Counted from the stretch's first letter, positions 18,395 to 30,411 are shown. The stretch is 64,000 nucleotides of DNA from Winslowiella arboricola (GCF_025527015.1 NZ_JAODIM010000033.1:1-64000), one strand, 5' to 3'. Numbers and translations are program-made. The notes: generated by a model not told the origin, from the sequence alone.

Positions 18395-18413
18395 GACAAT
18401 GATTATTATTATC
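18395..18413 (-). promoter_or_regulatory. Fur box of the orphan binding-protein gene
   Basis: On the minus strand GATAATAATAATCATTGTC matches 17 of 19 positions of the Fur consensus GATAATGATAATCATTATC. It lies 15 bases upstream of the start codon, so Fur would block initiation when iron is plentiful. Confidence 0.87.
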
Positions 18414-18505
18414 AAAAAGCACCCGCATCTTATCCGCAGATAAAAGCGACAGCAATCAGTTTCTTAGGGTAACTATTCAGAAGGGGAATCAGACAGGATC
18501 AGACA

Positions 18506-18545
18506 TACAAAAATGCCACTTGCCCGTTACGGGTAAGTGGCATTT
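18506..18545 (-). terminator. Terminator of the accA operon
   Basis: A 16-bp stem AAATGCCACTTGCCCG (18511-18526) and CGGGTAAGTGGCATTT (18530-18545), with one G-T pair and a TTA loop, runs on the minus strand into TTTTTGT. It ends transcription from accA, after the repeat at 18552-18601. Confidence 0.82.
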
Positions 18546-18551
18546 CGACAT

Positions 18552-18601
18552 GTAGGGGAGCCGTTCTCGGCTCCCTTGGGCGGCGAGAACGCCGCCCCTA
18601 C
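18552..18601. repeat. Intergenic palindromic element, copy 1 (two hairpins)
   Basis: A 50-bp unit starting GTAGGGG and ending CCCCTAC contains two hairpins, GGGAGCCG-TTCT-CGGCTCCC-like and GGGCGGCG-AGAA-CGCCGCCC. It lies between the accA stop codon and the accA terminator. See the family described at 34831, 36553 and 57154. Confidence 0.85.
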
Positions 18602-18618
18602 AAAGAGCACTGCATCTG

Positions 18619-19578
18619 TTATGCGTAACCGTAATTCATCAGGCGCTGATAACGACGGTTAAGCAGCTCCTCGGTGTTCAGCACATCCAGATCGGCCAGA
18701 TCGGCCAGCAGCTGAGCCTTTAAATTCTCAGCCATTTTGATCGGGTCACGGTGCGCTGAACCCAGCGGCTCCGGGATCACCGTATCGATCAGTTTTAGCT
18801 CTTTCAGACGCGGCGCAACAATGCCCATCGCTTCAGCGGCCAGCGGCGCTTTTTCTGCGCTTTTCCACAGAATTGACGCACAGCCTTCCGGTGAAATCAC
18901 CGAGTAGGTGCTGTACTGCAGCATATTCACTTTGTCGCCAACGCCAATTGCCAGTGCGCCACCGGAACCACCTTCACCAATTACGGTGCAGATCACCGGA
19001 ATTTTCAGGCCTGACATTTCACGCAGGTTACGGGCAATCGCTTCAGACTGTCCACGCTCTTCCGCACCGACGCCAGGGTATGCACCCGGGGTGTCGATAA
19101 AGGTCAGCAGTGGCATCTTGAAACGCTCAGCCATCTCCATCAGGCGTAACGCTTTGCGATAGCCTTCTGGTGCCGGCATACCGAAGTTGCGACGAATTTT
19201 CTCTTTGGTTTCGCGGCCTTTCTGATGACCAATGATCATCACCGGACGACCGTCCAGACGAGCAATACCCCCAACAATCGCTTTATCATCTGCATAAGCG
19301 CGATCGCCAGCCAGCTCGTCAAAGTCGGTAAACACGTTACGGACATAGTCCAGCGTGTATGGGCGCAGCGGATGACGCGCTAACTGCGCGATCTGCCATG
19401 CCCCCAAATCGGAGAAGATTTTACGTGTCAGCTCAACGCTTTTCTCGCGCAGACGCTGCACTTCTTCATCCAGATTAATATCCAGTTTTTCATCCTGACG
19501 GCTAACCGCAGTAAGCGAATCGATCTTCGCTTCCAGTTCTGCGATTGGCTGTTCGAAATCCAGGTAATTAAGACTCAT
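18619..19578 (-). CDS. accA: Acetyl-CoA carboxylase carboxyltransferase subunit alpha
   Basis: AccA and AccD form the carboxyltransferase that moves CO2 from carboxybiotin to acetyl-CoA, the first step of fatty acid synthesis. The 319-residue product equals E. coli AccA and keeps [14 protein letters not shown] (about 94-107) and [17 protein letters not shown] (about 202-218). It follows dnaE by 12 bases and closes the envelope/lipid operon. Confidence 0.98.
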   Translation of the reverse strand: MSLNYLDFEQPIAELEAKIDSLTAVSRQDEKLDINLDEEVQRLREKSVELTRKIFSDLGAWQIAQLARHPLRPYTLDYVRNVFTDFDELAGDRAYADDKAIVGGIARLDGRPVMIIGHQKGRETKEKIRRNFGMPAPEGYRKALRLMEMAERFKMPLLTFIDTPGAYPGVGAEERGQSEAIARNLREMSGLKIPVICTVIGEGGSGGALAIGVGDKVNMLQYSTYSVISPEGCASILWKSAEKAPLAAEAMGIVAPRLKELKLIDTVIPEPLGSAHRDPIKMAENLKAQLLADLADLDVLNTEELLNRRYQRLMNYGYA

Positions 19579-19590
19579 AATATTCCTGTT

Positions 19591-22500
19591 TTAGTCAAAC
19601 TCCAGTTCCACCTGCTCCGATCCTACCAACGAACGTAGATCGTTAAGTAAACGATCGTTGGGCGACACGCGCCATGCTGCGCCGAAGCGCAACTTCGCCC
19701 GCGCATCCTCTCTCTGATAATAGAGATGCACCGGAATGGTTCCCGAACGATGGGGTTCCAGGGATTGACGGAGACGGTTCAAAAGCTGGTCATCAATTTG
19801 CCTGTCCGTCAGCGAGATAGCAAGCCCGCGCGCATATTTTTCGCGAGCTTCATCAATGTCCATCAGTTCGCGGGCGGTCATCTTAAGGCCACCACTGAAG
19901 TCATCAAAGCTGACCTGTCCGCTGACGATCAGGATACGGTCTTTCTCCAGCATGTGCTGGTATTTATCTAACGCATCTGTGAACAACATCACTTCCAGAC
20001 GGCCAGAACGGTCATCCAGCGTGCAGATGCCAATACGGTTACCGCGTTTTGTTACCATTACGCGGGCCGCCACCACCAGACCGGCTGCCGTGGTGACTTT
20101 ACCACGATCGGTCGGGTGCATGTCTTTCAGGCGCGATCCACCAACATAGCGCTCTATTTCTTTCAGGTACTGATTAATCGGATGGCCGGTGAGATATAAC
20201 CCAAGGGTTTCACGCTCACCGTCCAGCTGAATTTGTTCCGGCCACGGCGTGACATCAGAATAGGACTTCTCAACCTGCTCCGGCGCTTCCGCCAGTACGC
20301 CAAACATATCGGCCTGGCCAATTGCCTCGGCTTTGGCGTGCTGATCGGCAGCCTTCAGCGCATCGCCAAGGGCACTCATCAGCGCAGCGCGGTGCGGTCC
20401 AAGGCGATCGAACGCCCCGGACATAATCAGCTTTTCCAGCACCCGGCGATTAAGCTTTTTGGTATCGGTACGCGCACAGAGGTCAAACAGCTCACGGAAA
20501 TAGCCGCCTTCGTTACGCGCTTCGAGAATCGCCTCAATCGGGCCTTCACCGACGCCTTTAATCGCGCCGATACCGTAGACGATCTCGCCGTCATTATTCA
20601 CATGGAAATGGTACTGGCCGGAGTTAATATCCGGTGGCAGGATTTTTAATCCCATACGCCAGCACTCATCCACCAGCGAAACCACTTTCTCGGTGTTATC
20701 CATATCGGCGGTCATTACCGCCGCCATAAACTCGGCCGGATAGTGCGCTTTTAACCACAGCGTCTGGTAAGAGACCAGCGCATAAGCCGCGGAGTGCGAT
20801 TTGTTAAAGCCGTAACCGGCGAACTTCTCCACCAGGTCAAAGATTTTTACCGACAGCTCGCCGTCGATACCGCGCGATTTAGCGCCATCTTCAAAACCAC
20901 CGCGCTGCTTGGCCATTTCGACCGGGTTCTTTTTACCCATCGCACGACGCAGCATATCCGCGCCGCCAAGGCTGTAACCGGCCAGCACCTGGGCGATCTG
21001 CATCACCTGTTCCTGGTAGAGGATAATGCCGTAGGTCGGCTCCAGTACCGGTTTCAGCGACTCATGCTGCCACTGGATATCCGGATAGGAGATCGCTTCG
21101 CGACCATGCTTACGGTCGATAAAGTTATCCACCATTCCCGACTGCAGCGGGCCGGGACGGAACAGCGCCACCAGCGCGATCATATCTTCGAAGCAGTCAG
21201 GTTTCAGACGCTTAATCAGATCTTTCATGCCGCGTGATTCAAGCTGGAATACCGCGGTGGTTTCCGAGCGTTGCAGCATGTCGAAGCTTTTTTTGTCATC
21301 CATCGGGATGGCGGCGATATCGATTGGCGGTTCGCCCTGCTTTTCACGGCGGGCGTTAATCATTTTCAACGCCCAGTCGATAATCGTCAGGGTGCGCAGG
21401 CCAAGGAAGTCAAACTTCACCAGACCGGCATATTCAACGTCGTTCTTATCAAACTGGGTGACCGGCTGGTTACCGTTCTCGTCGCAATAGAGCGGCGCAA
21501 AATCGGTAATTTGGGTCGGCGCGATCACCACACCACCAGCGTGTTTACCGGCGTTACGTGTAACACCTTCCAGTTTGCGCGCCATATCGATCAGCGCTTT
21601 AACCTCTTCATCCGCCTCGTAGATTTCCGGCAGCTGCGGCTCAGCGGCGAAGGCTTTTTCCAGCGTCATTCCCGGATCGGGCGGCACCAGTTTCGAGATA
21701 CGGTCAACAAAGCCGTATGGATGCCCCAGTACACGGCCAACGTCGCGGATTACCGCTTTCGCTGCCATGGTTCCGAAGGTAATAATCTGCGATACCGCCT
21801 GGCGGCCATACATCTCGGCCACATGTTCGATTACCAGGTCACGTTTTTCCATGCAGAAGTCGACGTCAAAGTCGGGCATCGATACACGTTCCGGGTTAAG
21901 GAAGCGTTCGAACAGCAGGTCAAACTCCAGCGGATCGAGGTCGGTAATTTTCAGCGCATAGGCCACCAGCGATCCGGCGCCGGAACCACGTCCGGGACCA
22001 ACCGGCACCCCGTTATCCTTCGACCACTGGATAAACTCCATCACGATCAGGAAGTAACCGGGGAAACCCATCTGGTTGATAACTTTTAGCTCGATATCGA
22101 GACGGTCATCATACTCCGGGCGTTTTTCCACGCGCACTTCAGGGTCCGGGAACAGAAACTCCAGACGCTCTTCCAGTCCCTGTTTCGATTTCATCACGAG
22201 GAAATCTTCGGTGCTCATGTCACCGGTCGGGAACTGCGGCAGGAAGTACTCGCCAAGACGAATGGTGACGTTACAACGCTTAGCAATCTCTACGCTATTT
22301 TCCAGCGCTTCCGGGATGTCCGAGAACAGCTCACACATCTCCTCTTCACTGCGCATATATTGCTGAGGGCTGTAATTACGCGGGCGTTTTGGGTCATCAA
22401 GGGTAAAGCCGTCGTGGATCGCCACGCGAATTTCGTGAGCGTCGAAATCTTCTGCGTTGATAAAGCAGACTTCGTTGGTGGCCACCACAGGAATCCCTTC

Positions 22501-23073
22501 AGCAATCGCCAGTTCAACCGCGGCATGCAGATAGCTCTCTTCATCCGGGCGTCCGGTGCGGATCAGCTCCAGATAGTAGCGATTGGGGAAATGCTGCTGA
22601 TAGAACGCCAGACATTGCGCGACCAGCGCCGTGTTGCCGCGCAGCAGGCTTTTGCCGACATCGCCGCGCCGTCCGCCAGAGAGCAGAATCAGCCCTTCCT
22701 GCAGATCGATCAACCAGTCACGGTCGATAATCGGCCCCGCCGCACCATAGCCGCGCTGATAAGCGCGCGAGATCAGCAGTGTCAGGTTCTGATAACCGGT
22801 GTTATTGGCCGCCAGCACGGTGATATGGCTCAGCTCATCGCCCATCAGCTCGCTGGAGACAAGGAAGTCAGCGCCGATAATCGGCTTAACACCTGCGCCA
22901 TGCGCGCTGCCATAAAACTTCACCAGACCGCAGAGGTTGGTGAAGTCAGTTATGGCGACCGCAGGCATGCCGATAGCTGCCGTTTTTTTCACCAACGGGG
23001 CAGTCTTGGCGAGTCCATCGATCATGGAATAGTCGCTGTGAACGCGCAGGTGAATAAAACGTGGTTCAGCCAT
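19591..23073 (-). CDS. dnaE: DNA polymerase III alpha subunit
   Basis: Catalytic subunit of the replicative polymerase, length 1160 residues as in E. coli. An N-terminal PHP domain begins at [13 protein letters not shown] (about 7-19). The palm carries the catalytic aspartates in PDFDVDF (about 400-406), and the region near 550-560 has [10 protein letters not shown] with the third acidic residue. The tau-binding and OB-fold C-terminal parts follow. It lies between rnhB and accA; a palindromic repeat occupies the 48-base gap upstream. Confidence 0.98.
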   Translation of the reverse strand: MAEPRFIHLRVHSDYSMIDGLAKTAPLVKKTAAIGMPAVAITDFTNLCGLVKFYGSAHGAGVKPIIGADFLVSSELMGDELSHITVLAANNTGYQNLTLLISRAYQRGYGAAGPIIDRDWLIDLQEGLILLSGGRRGDVGKSLLRGNTALVAQCLAFYQQHFPNRYYLELIRTGRPDEESYLHAAVELAIAEGIPVVATNEVCFINAEDFDAHEIRVAIHDGFTLDDPKRPRNYSPQQYMRSEEEMCELFSDIPEALENSVEIAKRCNVTIRLGEYFLPQFPTGDMSTEDFLVMKSKQGLEERLEFLFPDPEVRVEKRPEYDDRLDIELKVINQMGFPGYFLIVMEFIQWSKDNGVPVGPGRGSGAGSLVAYALKITDLDPLEFDLLFERFLNPERVSMPDFDVDFCMEKRDLVIEHVAEMYGRQAVSQIITFGTMAAKAVIRDVGRVLGHPYGFVDRISKLVPPDPGMTLEKAFAAEPQLPEIYEADEEVKALIDMARKLEGVTRNAGKHAGGVVIAPTQITDFAPLYCDENGNQPVTQFDKNDVEYAGLVKFDFLGLRTLTIIDWALKMINARREKQGEPPIDIAAIPMDDKKSFDMLQRSETTAVFQLESRGMKDLIKRLKPDCFEDMIALVALFRPGPLQSGMVDNFIDRKHGREAISYPDIQWQHESLKPVLEPTYGIILYQEQVMQIAQVLAGYSLGGADMLRRAMGKKNPVEMAKQRGGFEDGAKSRGIDGELSVKIFDLVEKFAGYGFNKSHSAAYALVSYQTLWLKAHYPAEFMAAVMTADMDNTEKVVSLVDECWRMGLKILPPDINSGQYHFHVNNDGEIVYGIGAIKGVGEGPIEAILEARNEGGYFRELFDLCARTDTKKLNRRVLEKLIMSGAFDRLGPHRAALMSALGDALKAADQHAKAEAIGQADMFGVLAEAPEQVEKSYSDVTPWPEQIQLDGERETLGLYLTGHPINQYLKEIERYVGGSRLKDMHPTDRGKVTTAAGLVVAARVMVTKRGNRIGICTLDDRSGRLEVMLFTDALDKYQHMLEKDRILIVSGQVSFDDFSGGLKMTARELMDIDEAREKYARGLAISLTDRQIDDQLLNRLRQSLEPHRSGTIPVHLYYQREDARAKLRFGAAWRVSPNDRLLNDLRSLVGSEQVELEFD

Positions 23074-23096
23074 AAATCTTTTTAGCTCCGGTTGTT

Positions 23097-23160
23097 CAGA
23101 CGGGCAGCGAAAACGCCGCCCCTACAGTGTTTGCAGGGGAGCCGGTTTCAGCTCCCGTGC
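23097..23160. repeat. Intergenic palindromic element, copy 2, overlapping the rnhB 3' end
   Basis: Two hairpins (GGGCAGCG-AAAA-CGCCGCCC and GGGGAGC-loop-GCTCCC) separated by CTACAGTGTTTGCA, framed by CAGACGGGC and CCCGTGC. It spans the dnaE-rnhB gap and the last codons of rnhB, including its stop codon. Confidence 0.82.
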
Positions 23161-23766
23161 ATTGCTGACTTCTGCATCCAGCAGTGCGTTACGCACCGGG
23201 GCGAAACTGCGGCGATGATGCGCCGTGGCACCGTGTTGCGTCAGCTGTTGCAGGTGGAACGCGGTCGGATAACCTTTATGCTGGGCAAAGCCATACTGGG
23301 GAAACTCTTTATCCAGCTCAGCCATTTCGCGATCGCGCGTCACTTTAGCAATAATAGAAGCCGCACTGATCTCCGCGACCAGGCTATCGCCTTTTACCAC
23401 CGCCAGCGATGGCATCGGCAATGCCGGGCAGCGATTACCGTCAATCAGCACATAGTCCGGCAGCACAGAGAGTCCCGCCACCGCACGCTGCATCGCCAGC
23501 ATGGTGGCATGCAGGATATTCAGCTGATCGATCTCTTCCGGTTCAGCGCGACCAACACTCCAGGCCAGTGCATTGGCTTTGATCTGATCATACAGCGCCA
23601 GACGCCGCTTTTCTGACAGTTTTTTCGAATCTGCCAGACCGATAATCGGTTTCGCCGGGTCGAGGATCACGGCTGCGGTGACAACCGCGCCAACCAGCGG
23701 CCCGCGACCCACTTCATCAACGCCGGCAATACAGCTCGCCAGCGGTGGATAGATAAAATTAGACAT
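23122..23766 (-). CDS. rnhB: Ribonuclease HII
   Basis: RNase HII removes single ribonucleotides and RNA primers from DNA. The start at 23766 (MSNFIYPP) overlaps the lpxB stop by 8 bases (ATGTCTAA) and matches the E. coli start region; a longer frame from 23802 lies inside lpxB. Catalytic acidic residues are in [14 protein letters not shown] (about 16-29) and VLIDGNRCP. The product is 214 residues against 198 in E. coli. The extra C-terminal residues (ending [12 protein letters not shown]) and the stop codon are encoded by a palindromic repeat. Confidence 0.95.
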   Translation of the reverse strand: MSNFIYPPLASCIAGVDEVGRGPLVGAVVTAAVILDPAKPIIGLADSKKLSEKRRLALYDQIKANALAWSVGRAEPEEIDQLNILHATMLAMQRAVAGLSVLPDYVLIDGNRCPALPMPSLAVVKGDSLVAEISAASIIAKVTRDREMAELDKEFPQYGFAQHKGYPTAFHLQQLTQHGATAHHRRSFAPVRNALLDAEVSNARELKPAPLQTL

Positions 23767-24907
23767 TTGCCAGCTCCAGCACGGCTTCTGCCGCTTGTTC
23801 ATCCGCGTTCCAGCGGATTTGATGGTGCAATTCGTGGAAGGTCGCCAGCAATGCGTCGCGCGTCTTCCCCCCGGAGAGTAACGGTTCCAGCGCCGCCGCC
23901 AGCAACTCAGGCTGGCACTCGGTCTGCAACAGCTCTTTCACCAGTTCACGGCCGGCCAGCAGATTCGGCAGCGAGACATAATCGGTTTTTACCAGACGCT
24001 CCGCCAGCCAGAAGGTGAACGGCTTCATGCGATAGCCCACCACCATCGGACACTTGGCCAGCATACACTCCAGTGCAGCAGTACCGGACGCCAGCAGTGC
24101 GGCATCGCTGGCAACCATCGCCTCACGGCCATGACCATCGAGCAGATGCATCGGCAGATCTGGCGCCACTTCCGCTTTGATCCGTTCGAACTGCTCACGC
24201 CGTTTAGCGTTGACCAACGGCACGACAATTTCCAGCTCCGGCCACTTTTCGCGCAGCAGCAGCGCCGTTTTCAGGAAGTCGGCGCTAAGCATCTCAACTT
24301 CCGCGCCGCGACTGCCCGGCAGCAGCGCCAGACAGCGGGCATTTTCATCAATCCCCAACGTCTGGCGTGCGGCCAGCTTATCCGGCTGCAACGGCATGGC
24401 ATCCGCCATCGTGTGGCCGATAAAACGGCAAGGCACATTAAACCGGTCATAAAACGCTTTTTCAAACGGCAGAAATGCCAGCACCAGATCGGTTGATCTG
24501 CCAATTTTGAAAACACGTTTTTGTCGCCATGCCCAGACTGACGGGCTGACGTAATGAATGGTGCGAATACCGCGCTGTTTTAAACGTCCCTCGAGGGTGA
24601 TGTTAAAGTCTGGCGCATCAATGCCAACAAAAACATCCGGCCGCAGTTCGCTAAAACGACGGGTCAGATCGCGACGGATCTTCAGCAAGCGTGGCAGACG
24701 CTCCAGCACCTCAACGATGCCCATTACCGCCAGCTCTTCCATCTCATACCAGGCTTCACAACCTTCCGCCTGCATCAGCGGCCCCGCGACGCCAACAAAA
24801 TGCGCATCAGGGTGTTTCTCTTTCAGGGCGCGGATCAAACCTGCACCAAGAATATCGCCGGAGGTTTCTCCGGCGACCAGGGCAATCGTTAAAGGACGCT
24901 TTAGCAT
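23759..24907 (-). CDS. lpxB: Lipid-A-disaccharide synthase
   Basis: Peripheral inner-membrane GT19 glycosyltransferase joining UDP-2,3-diacylglucosamine to lipid X, giving the lipid A disaccharide. The 382 residues equal E. coli LpxB. Conserved blocks are [15 protein letters not shown] (about 11-25), [10 protein letters not shown] and [11 protein letters not shown]. It starts 3 bases after the lpxA stop and overlaps rnhB by 8 bases. Confidence 0.98.
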   Translation of the reverse strand: MLKRPLTIALVAGETSGDILGAGLIRALKEKHPDAHFVGVAGPLMQAEGCEAWYEMEELAVMGIVEVLERLPRLLKIRRDLTRRFSELRPDVFVGIDAPDFNITLEGRLKQRGIRTIHYVSPSVWAWRQKRVFKIGRSTDLVLAFLPFEKAFYDRFNVPCRFIGHTMADAMPLQPDKLAARQTLGIDENARCLALLPGSRGAEVEMLSADFLKTALLLREKWPELEIVVPLVNAKRREQFERIKAEVAPDLPMHLLDGHGREAMVASDAALLASGTAALECMLAKCPMVVGYRMKPFTFWLAERLVKTDYVSLPNLLAGRELVKELLQTECQPELLAAALEPLLSGGKTRDALLATFHELHHQIRWNADEQAAEAVLELANV

Positions 24908-24910
24908 GAG

Positions 24911-25699
24911 TTAACGAATCAGACCTCGCGTTGAACGCGTAAAGAAATCGTAGAATGGCTGCACTTCAGGATGTTGTTGAGCAATAGCTTCAATCTCAGG
25001 CTTCACTTCATCCAGCGTGCGACCACTGCGGTACAGCAGTTTGTAAGCATTGCGAATCGCATGCAGTGCTTCTTTGCTGAAGCCGCGACGTTTCAGCCCT
25101 TCGATGTTGATACCAAATGGCGTTGCGTGGTTGCCCTGCGCAATAACAAAAGGTGGAACATCCTGGGCAACGCCAGAACAACCGCCGACCATCACATGCG
25201 CGCCGATGATGCAGAACTGATGCACCGCCGTCATACCACCGATAATGGCAAAGTCATCAACGGTGACATGGCCGCCAAGCGTGGCGTTGTTGGCAAAGAT
25301 ACAGCGGTTGCCAATCACACAGTCATGGGCGATATGTGCGTTAATCATCAGCAGGTTATCGCTGCCAATTTTCGTCACGTCACCGCCCTGAATGGTGCCA
25401 CGATGGATAGTCACACTTTCGCGAATGCGGTTGCGATCGCCAATTTCCACGCGTGTAGGTTCGCCGGCATATTTGAGATCCTGATTCACTTCACCAATCG
25501 AAGCGAACTGATAAATCTCATTATCCTTGCCAATGCGCGTGTGGCCATTCACCACCACATGGGACTTCAGTACGGTACCTTCACCAATTTCAACGTTAGC
25601 GCCAATAAAGCAAAATGGGCCAATATGGACGCGAGCGCCGATAATGGCGCCCTCTTCAACAATTGAACTCGGATGGATTACGGCGGTTTGGTCTATCAC
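24911..25699 (-). CDS. lpxA: UDP-N-acetylglucosamine acyltransferase
   Basis: Cytoplasmic trimeric enzyme adding R-3-hydroxymyristate to UDP-GlcNAc, the first lipid A step. The 262-residue product is a left-handed beta-helix of hexapeptide repeats (V/I-x-I-G pattern) over about residues 5-185, followed by a helical C-terminal part. The catalytic histidine lies in [12 protein letters not shown] (about 120-131). It is separated by 3 bases from both fabZ and lpxB. Confidence 0.98.
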   Translation of the reverse strand: MIDQTAVIHPSSIVEEGAIIGARVHIGPFCFIGANVEIGEGTVLKSHVVVNGHTRIGKDNEIYQFASIGEVNQDLKYAGEPTRVEIGDRNRIRESVTIHRGTIQGGDVTKIGSDNLLMINAHIAHDCVIGNRCIFANNATLGGHVTVDDFAIIGGMTAVHQFCIIGAHVMVGGCSGVAQDVPPFVIAQGNHATPFGINIEGLKRRGFSKEALHAIRNAYKLLYRSGRTLDEVKPEIEAIAQQHPEVQPFYDFFTRSTRGLIR

Positions 25700-25702
25700 G
25701 GA

Positions 25703-26158
25703 TTAAGCCTCCCGGCTGCGGGCACACATCATGGTTGCTTCGCAGACAATTTTACCGTCAACAGTGGCCACGCCTTTAAAGCGCGTCAGGCCACGACGGG
25801 TTTTCTCAAATGTGACTTCCATAATCATCTGGTCGCCAGGTACGACAGGACGCTTAAAGCGCGCTTCATCAATACCAGCAAAATAGTACAGCTCGCCCGG
25901 TTCCAGTTTACCCACGCTTTTAAACGCCAGAATACCGGTGGCTTGCGCCATCGCTTCCAGAATCAGGACGCCTGGAAAAATCGGCTTACCAGGGAAGTGC
26001 CCCTGGAAAAACGGTTCATTGACCGTTACGTTTTTCACTGCACGCAGATATTTATGCTCTTCAAAATCAAGAACGCGATCTACCAGCAAAAATGGGTAAC
26101 GGTGCGGCAGTAGCTCTAAAATCTCTTCAATCTTCAGAGTATGAGTTTCAGTAGTCAA
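25703..26158 (-). CDS. fabZ: 3-hydroxyacyl-[acyl-carrier-protein] dehydratase FabZ
   Basis: Hotdog-fold dehydratase of fatty acid elongation. The 151-residue product has the catalytic histidine in [13 protein letters not shown] (about 53-65), with the matching acidic residue in LILEAMAQ (about 65-72). FabZ and LpxA compete for the same hydroxyacyl-ACP pool, and the gene sits in its usual place between lpxD and lpxA. Confidence 0.98.
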   Translation of the reverse strand: MTTETHTLKIEEILELLPHRYPFLLVDRVLDFEEHKYLRAVKNVTVNEPFFQGHFPGKPIFPGVLILEAMAQATGILAFKSVGKLEPGELYYFAGIDEARFKRPVVPGDQMIMEVTFEKTRRGLTRFKGVATVDGKIVCEATMMCARSREA

Positions 26159-26202
26159 AATACTCTTCCTGTCCTAAAAAATATCTGATGGCATTAATAA
26201 CA

Positions 26203-26237
26203 CGGCCTGCAAAGATCACAGGATCGTCCGCAGGCCG
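26203..26237 (-). other. Stem-loop in the lpxD-fabZ spacer
   Basis: The 159-base lpxD-fabZ spacer contains arms CGGCCTGC (26203-26210) and GCAGGCCG (26230-26237) with a 19-base loop and no T-run. It could modulate readthrough or mRNA decay inside the operon; no function is shown. Confidence 0.4.
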
Positions 26238-26317
26238 CAAATTCTGTTTCCGTGCGCTTGGCTTTCCCTGCTTCGCATGTTTTATTTATCAAAGCTGGGC
26301 AGACGCGGGATGTTCGC

Positions 26318-27340
26318 TTAGTCTTTGCCGACTTTGCGCTCGATGTTCTTTAAGCGTTTGCTTAACTCATCAATGTTCATCACCAACGCTGCAGTTTTAC
26401 GCCAGGTTTTGTTGGGTTGCAGCGGAATTCCGGAAGAGTATACCCCAGGTTCGGTAATTGGTCTCATCACCATTCCCATTCCGGTCACCGTAACTTTGTC
26501 ACAAATCTCCATGTGACCGTTAATTACGCTGGCACCGCCAATCATACAGTAGCGACCAATCGTCAGGCTGCCCGCCATGATCACGCCACCCGCCACTGCG
26601 GTATTGTCGCCAATCACAACGTTATGTGCAATCTGACACTGGTTATCAATGATAACACCATTGCCGATTTGAGTGTTATCCAGTGCGCCACGGTCGATGG
26701 TAGTACAGGCGCCAATTTCCACCCGGTTACCAATCACTACGGTGCCAAGCTGAGGGATTTTCACCCAATTTCCGCGATCGTTAGCATAACCGAAGCCATC
26801 TGCACCGATCACCGTGCCTGACTGGATCAGACACTGCTCGCCGATTCGCACTTCATGGTAAACCGAAACATTGGCCCAAAGACGGGAACCAGCGCCGATG
26901 TGGGTATCTTTACCTACAAAACAGCCAGCGCCAATCACGACGTTATCACCCAGCTCAACGCCAGATTCGATCACCGCATTAGCGCCGACTGAGACATTTT
27001 TACCGAGTTTAGCGCTGGCATCAATCACCGCACTGGGTGCGATATTGCTGGCCGGTTGCGGAGTAGTGTCTAACAGTTGCGCCATACGCGCGTAAGTCAG
27101 ATAGGGATTTTTAACGATCAGCGCGGCGCTCTGGCACCACTCCAGATCCGCTTCCGTCAGCACCACGGCTGAAGCCTGGCAGGTTGCGAGCTGCTCGCGG
27201 TAGCGACTGTTAGATAAAAAAGTGATCTGACCGTTTTGGGAGGATTGCATAGAAGCAATGCCGGAGATGACGATATCGCCATCCCCGTGCAATTCTGCAT
27301 CCAACTGCTGGGCTAAATCAGCCAGTCGAATTGAAGACAT
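26318..27340 (-). CDS. lpxD: UDP-3-O-(3-hydroxymyristoyl)glucosamine N-acyltransferase
   Basis: Third enzyme of lipid A synthesis, adding the second hydroxymyristoyl chain. The 340-residue product has an N-terminal uridine-binding domain (about 1-100), hexapeptide-repeat beta-helix (about 105-290) with the catalytic histidine in [17 protein letters not shown] (about 236-252), and a C-terminal helix. Spacing to skp is 3 bases. Confidence 0.98.
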   Translation of the reverse strand: MSSIRLADLAQQLDAELHGDGDIVISGIASMQSSQNGQITFLSNSRYREQLATCQASAVVLTEADLEWCQSAALIVKNPYLTYARMAQLLDTTPQPASNIAPSAVIDASAKLGKNVSVGANAVIESGVELGDNVVIGAGCFVGKDTHIGAGSRLWANVSVYHEVRIGEQCLIQSGTVIGADGFGYANDRGNWVKIPQLGTVVIGNRVEIGACTTIDRGALDNTQIGNGVIIDNQCQIAHNVVIGDNTAVAGGVIMAGSLTIGRYCMIGGASVINGHMEICDKVTVTGMGMVMRPITEPGVYSSGIPLQPNKTWRKTAALVMNIDELSKRLKNIERKVGKD

Positions 27341-27343
27341 GGA

Positions 27344-27841
27344 TTATTTAACCTGTTTCAGTACATCAGCAGTGATGTCTTTAGAGTTAGATGCATAAGC
27401 TACTGCGTTTGCATCGATAACGACGTCGTAACCTTCATCGTCAGCCACTTTCTTCACAGCGTCCTGAATACGGCTCAGGATTTTATTACGCTCTTCGCTC
27501 TGACGACGACGGTTGTCCTGCTCAAAAGCCTGCGCTTTAGTCGAGAACGCTTCACGCTGCGTCATAATGTCTTTTTCCATGCGGCTGCGCTCGCTCGCCT
27601 TCATGGTAGAGCCGTCGCGCTGCAGACGCTGCATTTTAGTTTGCAGATCACGTTCCTGGTTCTGCAGCTCGCTTGCGCGGCCTTTGAATTCATTTTCAAG
27701 CTGCTTCGCAACTGTCGCACGCTGCGGTAACTGTTGGAAAATGCTGGAAACGTTTACCACTGCAATTTTGTCAGCAGCCTGGGCGCCAGCTGAAACAGCT
27801 AAAGCAAGACTCAGACCTGCGGCACATAACAACTTTTTCAC
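27344..27841 (-). CDS. skp: Periplasmic chaperone Skp
   Basis: Trimeric periplasmic chaperone that holds unfolded outer-membrane proteins on their way to BamA. The GTG start at 27841 with AAGGAG upstream gives a signal peptide ([14 protein letters not shown]..., cleaved near AQA-ADK) and 165 residues; the longer frame from 27913 is not supported. Charged, Gln-rich helical tentacles span about 50-130, and the C-terminal [11 protein letters not shown] matches E. coli exactly. Confidence 0.95.
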   Translation of the reverse strand: MKKLLCAAGLSLALAVSAGAQAADKIAVVNVSSIFQQLPQRATVAKQLENEFKGRASELQNQERDLQTKMQRLQRDGSTMKASERSRMEKDIMTQREAFSTKAQAFEQDNRRRQSEERNKILSRIQDAVKKVADDEGYDVVIDANAVAYASNSKDITADVLKQVK

Positions 27842-27894
27842 TATAAACTCCTTACCATCACCGTTCGTGTCATTGACACATGTTTTGCGTGACC

Positions 27895-27916
27895 CCGGCG
27901 ACAATAATGTCACCGG
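27895..27916 (-). other. Stem-loop between bamA and skp
   Basis: Arms CCGGCGAC (27895-27902) and GTCACCGG (27909-27916), with one G-T pair in the RNA and an AATAAT loop, lie in the 119-base bamA-skp spacer. There is no T-run. It may be a processing or partial attenuation site. Confidence 0.4.
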
Positions 27917-27960
27917 GCGACAACGCGATACTCACTTGAGCAGCTTCCTTGCGCAGGTCG

Positions 27961-30354
27961 TTACCAGGTTTTACCAATGTTAAACTGGAACTGCTCTGCT
28001 TTATCTCCATCATACTTTTTCATCGGCTGAGCGTATGAGAACACCAGCGGGCCAAGTGGAGACATCCACTGCAGCGCCAGACCGGCAGAAACACGTACGT
28101 TGGTTGGATCGCTGTAATCCGGCGCACCTGCCGCGCGGGTTTCAGCAGTATCCTCCCAATGGGTATCCCAGACGGTACCGGCATCAACAAACAGCGATGT
28201 ACGTACCGAGTTAGAATACTTCTCACTCAGGAATGGCGTTGGTGTAATCAGCTCCATGCTGGCTACCGCCATAGCGTTACCCCCTACCGCATCGTCAGAG
28301 CTACAGAGTGCTGCTGTTCCTGAACAGTTTGACGAGTTGTTATTGTAGTAGACCGCTTTCGGACCGATGTTATTCGAACGGAAACCACGTACCGTGCTGG
28401 AGCCACCGGCATAGAAGTTCTCGTAGAATGGCAATTCCTTACCGCTTAAACCATCGCCATAACCCAGACGACCACGACCTAACAGTACCCAGGTACGATC
28501 CTGGTTAATCGGCATATACTGTTGGCTGTCCAGCGTCACTTTATAGAAGCTGTTGTCTGAGCCAGGAATCGTCACTTTACCGTTCAGGTTGGTACGGTTA
28601 CCTGAGGTCGGGAAGAATCCGCGATCCAGATTGTTGTATGTCCAACCATAGTTGAAGGTAAAGTCATCTGCTGAATAATCTTCGCCTGGCTCCTGACCAA
28701 CGGAACGCAGATAACGCCACATAGCGATCTGCGGCTGCATATCAGACAGGGAGTTATGTACATAACCCAGTCCGACACGCAGGGTGTTATTTTCGTTAAT
28801 CGGGAAGCCCAGCGTACCGTCCGCACCATAACTTTTGTTGGTGTAGTCAGACAGGTCAGCATCATCCGCTTTAAAGTCGTTGTAGAACAGACGACCGCCA
28901 AGGCTGACGCCATCAACGGTAAAGTACGGATCCGTCAGAGAGAATTCTGCATAGGTCTGGTAATCGTTTTTGGTACCACTGATACCAACGGTATTACCGG
29001 TTCCCAGCCAGTTTTCCTGCTGTACGCCGACCTGGAAGCTGACGCCGCTTTCGGTGCCGTAACCAATACCAAAGTTAAAGGTACCGGTGTTGCGCTCTTT
29101 CACCTTGTACACCACATCGACCTGATCAGGCGATCCAGGTACACGCTGGGTATCGGTGTCGACCGTTTCGAAATAACCGGTACGGTTCAGACGCTCTTTA
29201 CCCTGCTCAACGAGGTCGCTGCCCAGCCATGCCCCTTCCATCTGACGCATTTCGCGGCGCAGAACGGAATCTTTCGAAGTATCGTTACCTTCAAAGCGTA
29301 CTTTACGTACGTAGTAACGGTTACCGGCATCGACGTTGACATGCAACTTAACGGTTTTATCCGCATCGTTAATTTCAGGCTGCGTCACCACGCGTGGATA
29401 AGCATAGCCGTAACGGCCAAACATCTTCTTGATGTCGTCTTCCATGCGCGTCACTTTGGCGCCGTTATACAGCTCGCCCGGCTCGACTTTGGTCAGGCCT
29501 TCAACTTCCGCTGAGTGACCCGCCATATTGCCGTTAACCACCACACCTGAAAGCTTGTACTGATCGCCTTCGGTGATATTGACGGTGATATAGATGCCTT
29601 TTTTATCCGGCGTCAGGCTGACCTGGGTGGAATCGATATTAAAGCGGGCATAACCGCGATCCAGATAGAAGCTGCGCAGGGTTTCAAGGTCACCCGCCAG
29701 TTTCTGCTTCTGGTATTTACGATCGCCCACCACATTCCACCATGGCACTTCATCGCGCAGCTGGAAACGGGAGATCAACTCTTCTGAACTGAACGCTTTG
29801 TTACCGACCACGTTAATCTGCTGAATCTTGGCGGAAACACCTTCGGTGAACACCAGTTTCAGGTCAACACGGTTGCGCGGCAGCGGTGTAACCACTGCTT
29901 TTACGCTGGCGCTGTATTTGCCGACGCTGTAGTAGAAATCCTCCAGACCCTTCTCGATTGTCGAGATGGTAGTGCGGTCCAGCGCTTCGCCGACGCGTAC
30001 GCCAGAGGCTTCAAGGTTCTGCTTAAGCATGTCTTCTTTCACCGCTTTGTTGCCGGAGAAAGTGATGCTGGCAATGGTCGGACGCTCTTTCACTTGCACA
30101 ATCAGCGTTTCGCCGTCGCGCAGGACCTGAACGTCTTCGAAGTTTCCGGTCGCAAACAGGGAGCGAATGGTATTACTGATGTCTTCGTCAGACACAGAAT
30201 CCCCTACCCGCACAGGCATGCTAAGCAAGGCCGCACCGACGGCGACTCGCTGCAGTCCTTCGAAATGAATGTCCTTCACTACGAACCCGTCTGCACCGTA
30301 TACGGTGGCGCTGCTAAACAGCAGCGACGCTATGAGCAACTTTTTCATCGCCAT
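27961..30354 (-). CDS. bamA: Outer membrane protein assembly factor BamA
   Basis: Essential Omp85 insertase of the BAM complex. The 797-residue product has a signal peptide (1-20, ending VYG-AD), five POTRA domains (about 21-420) and a 16-strand barrel ending in FNIGKTW. Loop L6 keeps the VRGF motif (in [10 protein letters not shown]), and the SDDAVGGN loop keeps a cysteine pair (NCSG...LCSS). It is 13 residues shorter than E. coli BamA, all in surface loops. It is positioned between rseP and skp as usual. Confidence 0.98.
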   Translation of the reverse strand: MAMKKLLIASLLFSSATVYGADGFVVKDIHFEGLQRVAVGAALLSMPVRVGDSVSDEDISNTIRSLFATGNFEDVQVLRDGETLIVQVKERPTIASITFSGNKAVKEDMLKQNLEASGVRVGEALDRTTISTIEKGLEDFYYSVGKYSASVKAVVTPLPRNRVDLKLVFTEGVSAKIQQINVVGNKAFSSEELISRFQLRDEVPWWNVVGDRKYQKQKLAGDLETLRSFYLDRGYARFNIDSTQVSLTPDKKGIYITVNITEGDQYKLSGVVVNGNMAGHSAEVEGLTKVEPGELYNGAKVTRMEDDIKKMFGRYGYAYPRVVTQPEINDADKTVKLHVNVDAGNRYYVRKVRFEGNDTSKDSVLRREMRQMEGAWLGSDLVEQGKERLNRTGYFETVDTDTQRVPGSPDQVDVVYKVKERNTGTFNFGIGYGTESGVSFQVGVQQENWLGTGNTVGISGTKNDYQTYAEFSLTDPYFTVDGVSLGGRLFYNDFKADDADLSDYTNKSYGADGTLGFPINENNTLRVGLGYVHNSLSDMQPQIAMWRYLRSVGQEPGEDYSADDFTFNYGWTYNNLDRGFFPTSGNRTNLNGKVTIPGSDNSFYKVTLDSQQYMPINQDRTWVLLGRGRLGYGDGLSGKELPFYENFYAGGSSTVRGFRSNNIGPKAVYYNNNSSNCSGTAALCSSDDAVGGNAMAVASMELITPTPFLSEKYSNSVRTSLFVDAGTVWDTHWEDTAETRAAGAPDYSDPTNVRVSAGLALQWMSPLGPLVFSYAQPMKKYDGDKAEQFQFNIGKTW

Positions 30355-30411
30355 CGTTGTTATGCGTTCTTCCTAACACATCCCGAGCCTGCGTGCGCCT
30401 TGCGGCGACGA

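Noticed and set aside
19726-22544. Long open frames opposite dnaE and in other high-GC genes
   Set aside because: They follow the codon pattern of the gene on the other strand, lack ribosome sites and resemble no known protein; treated as shadows.
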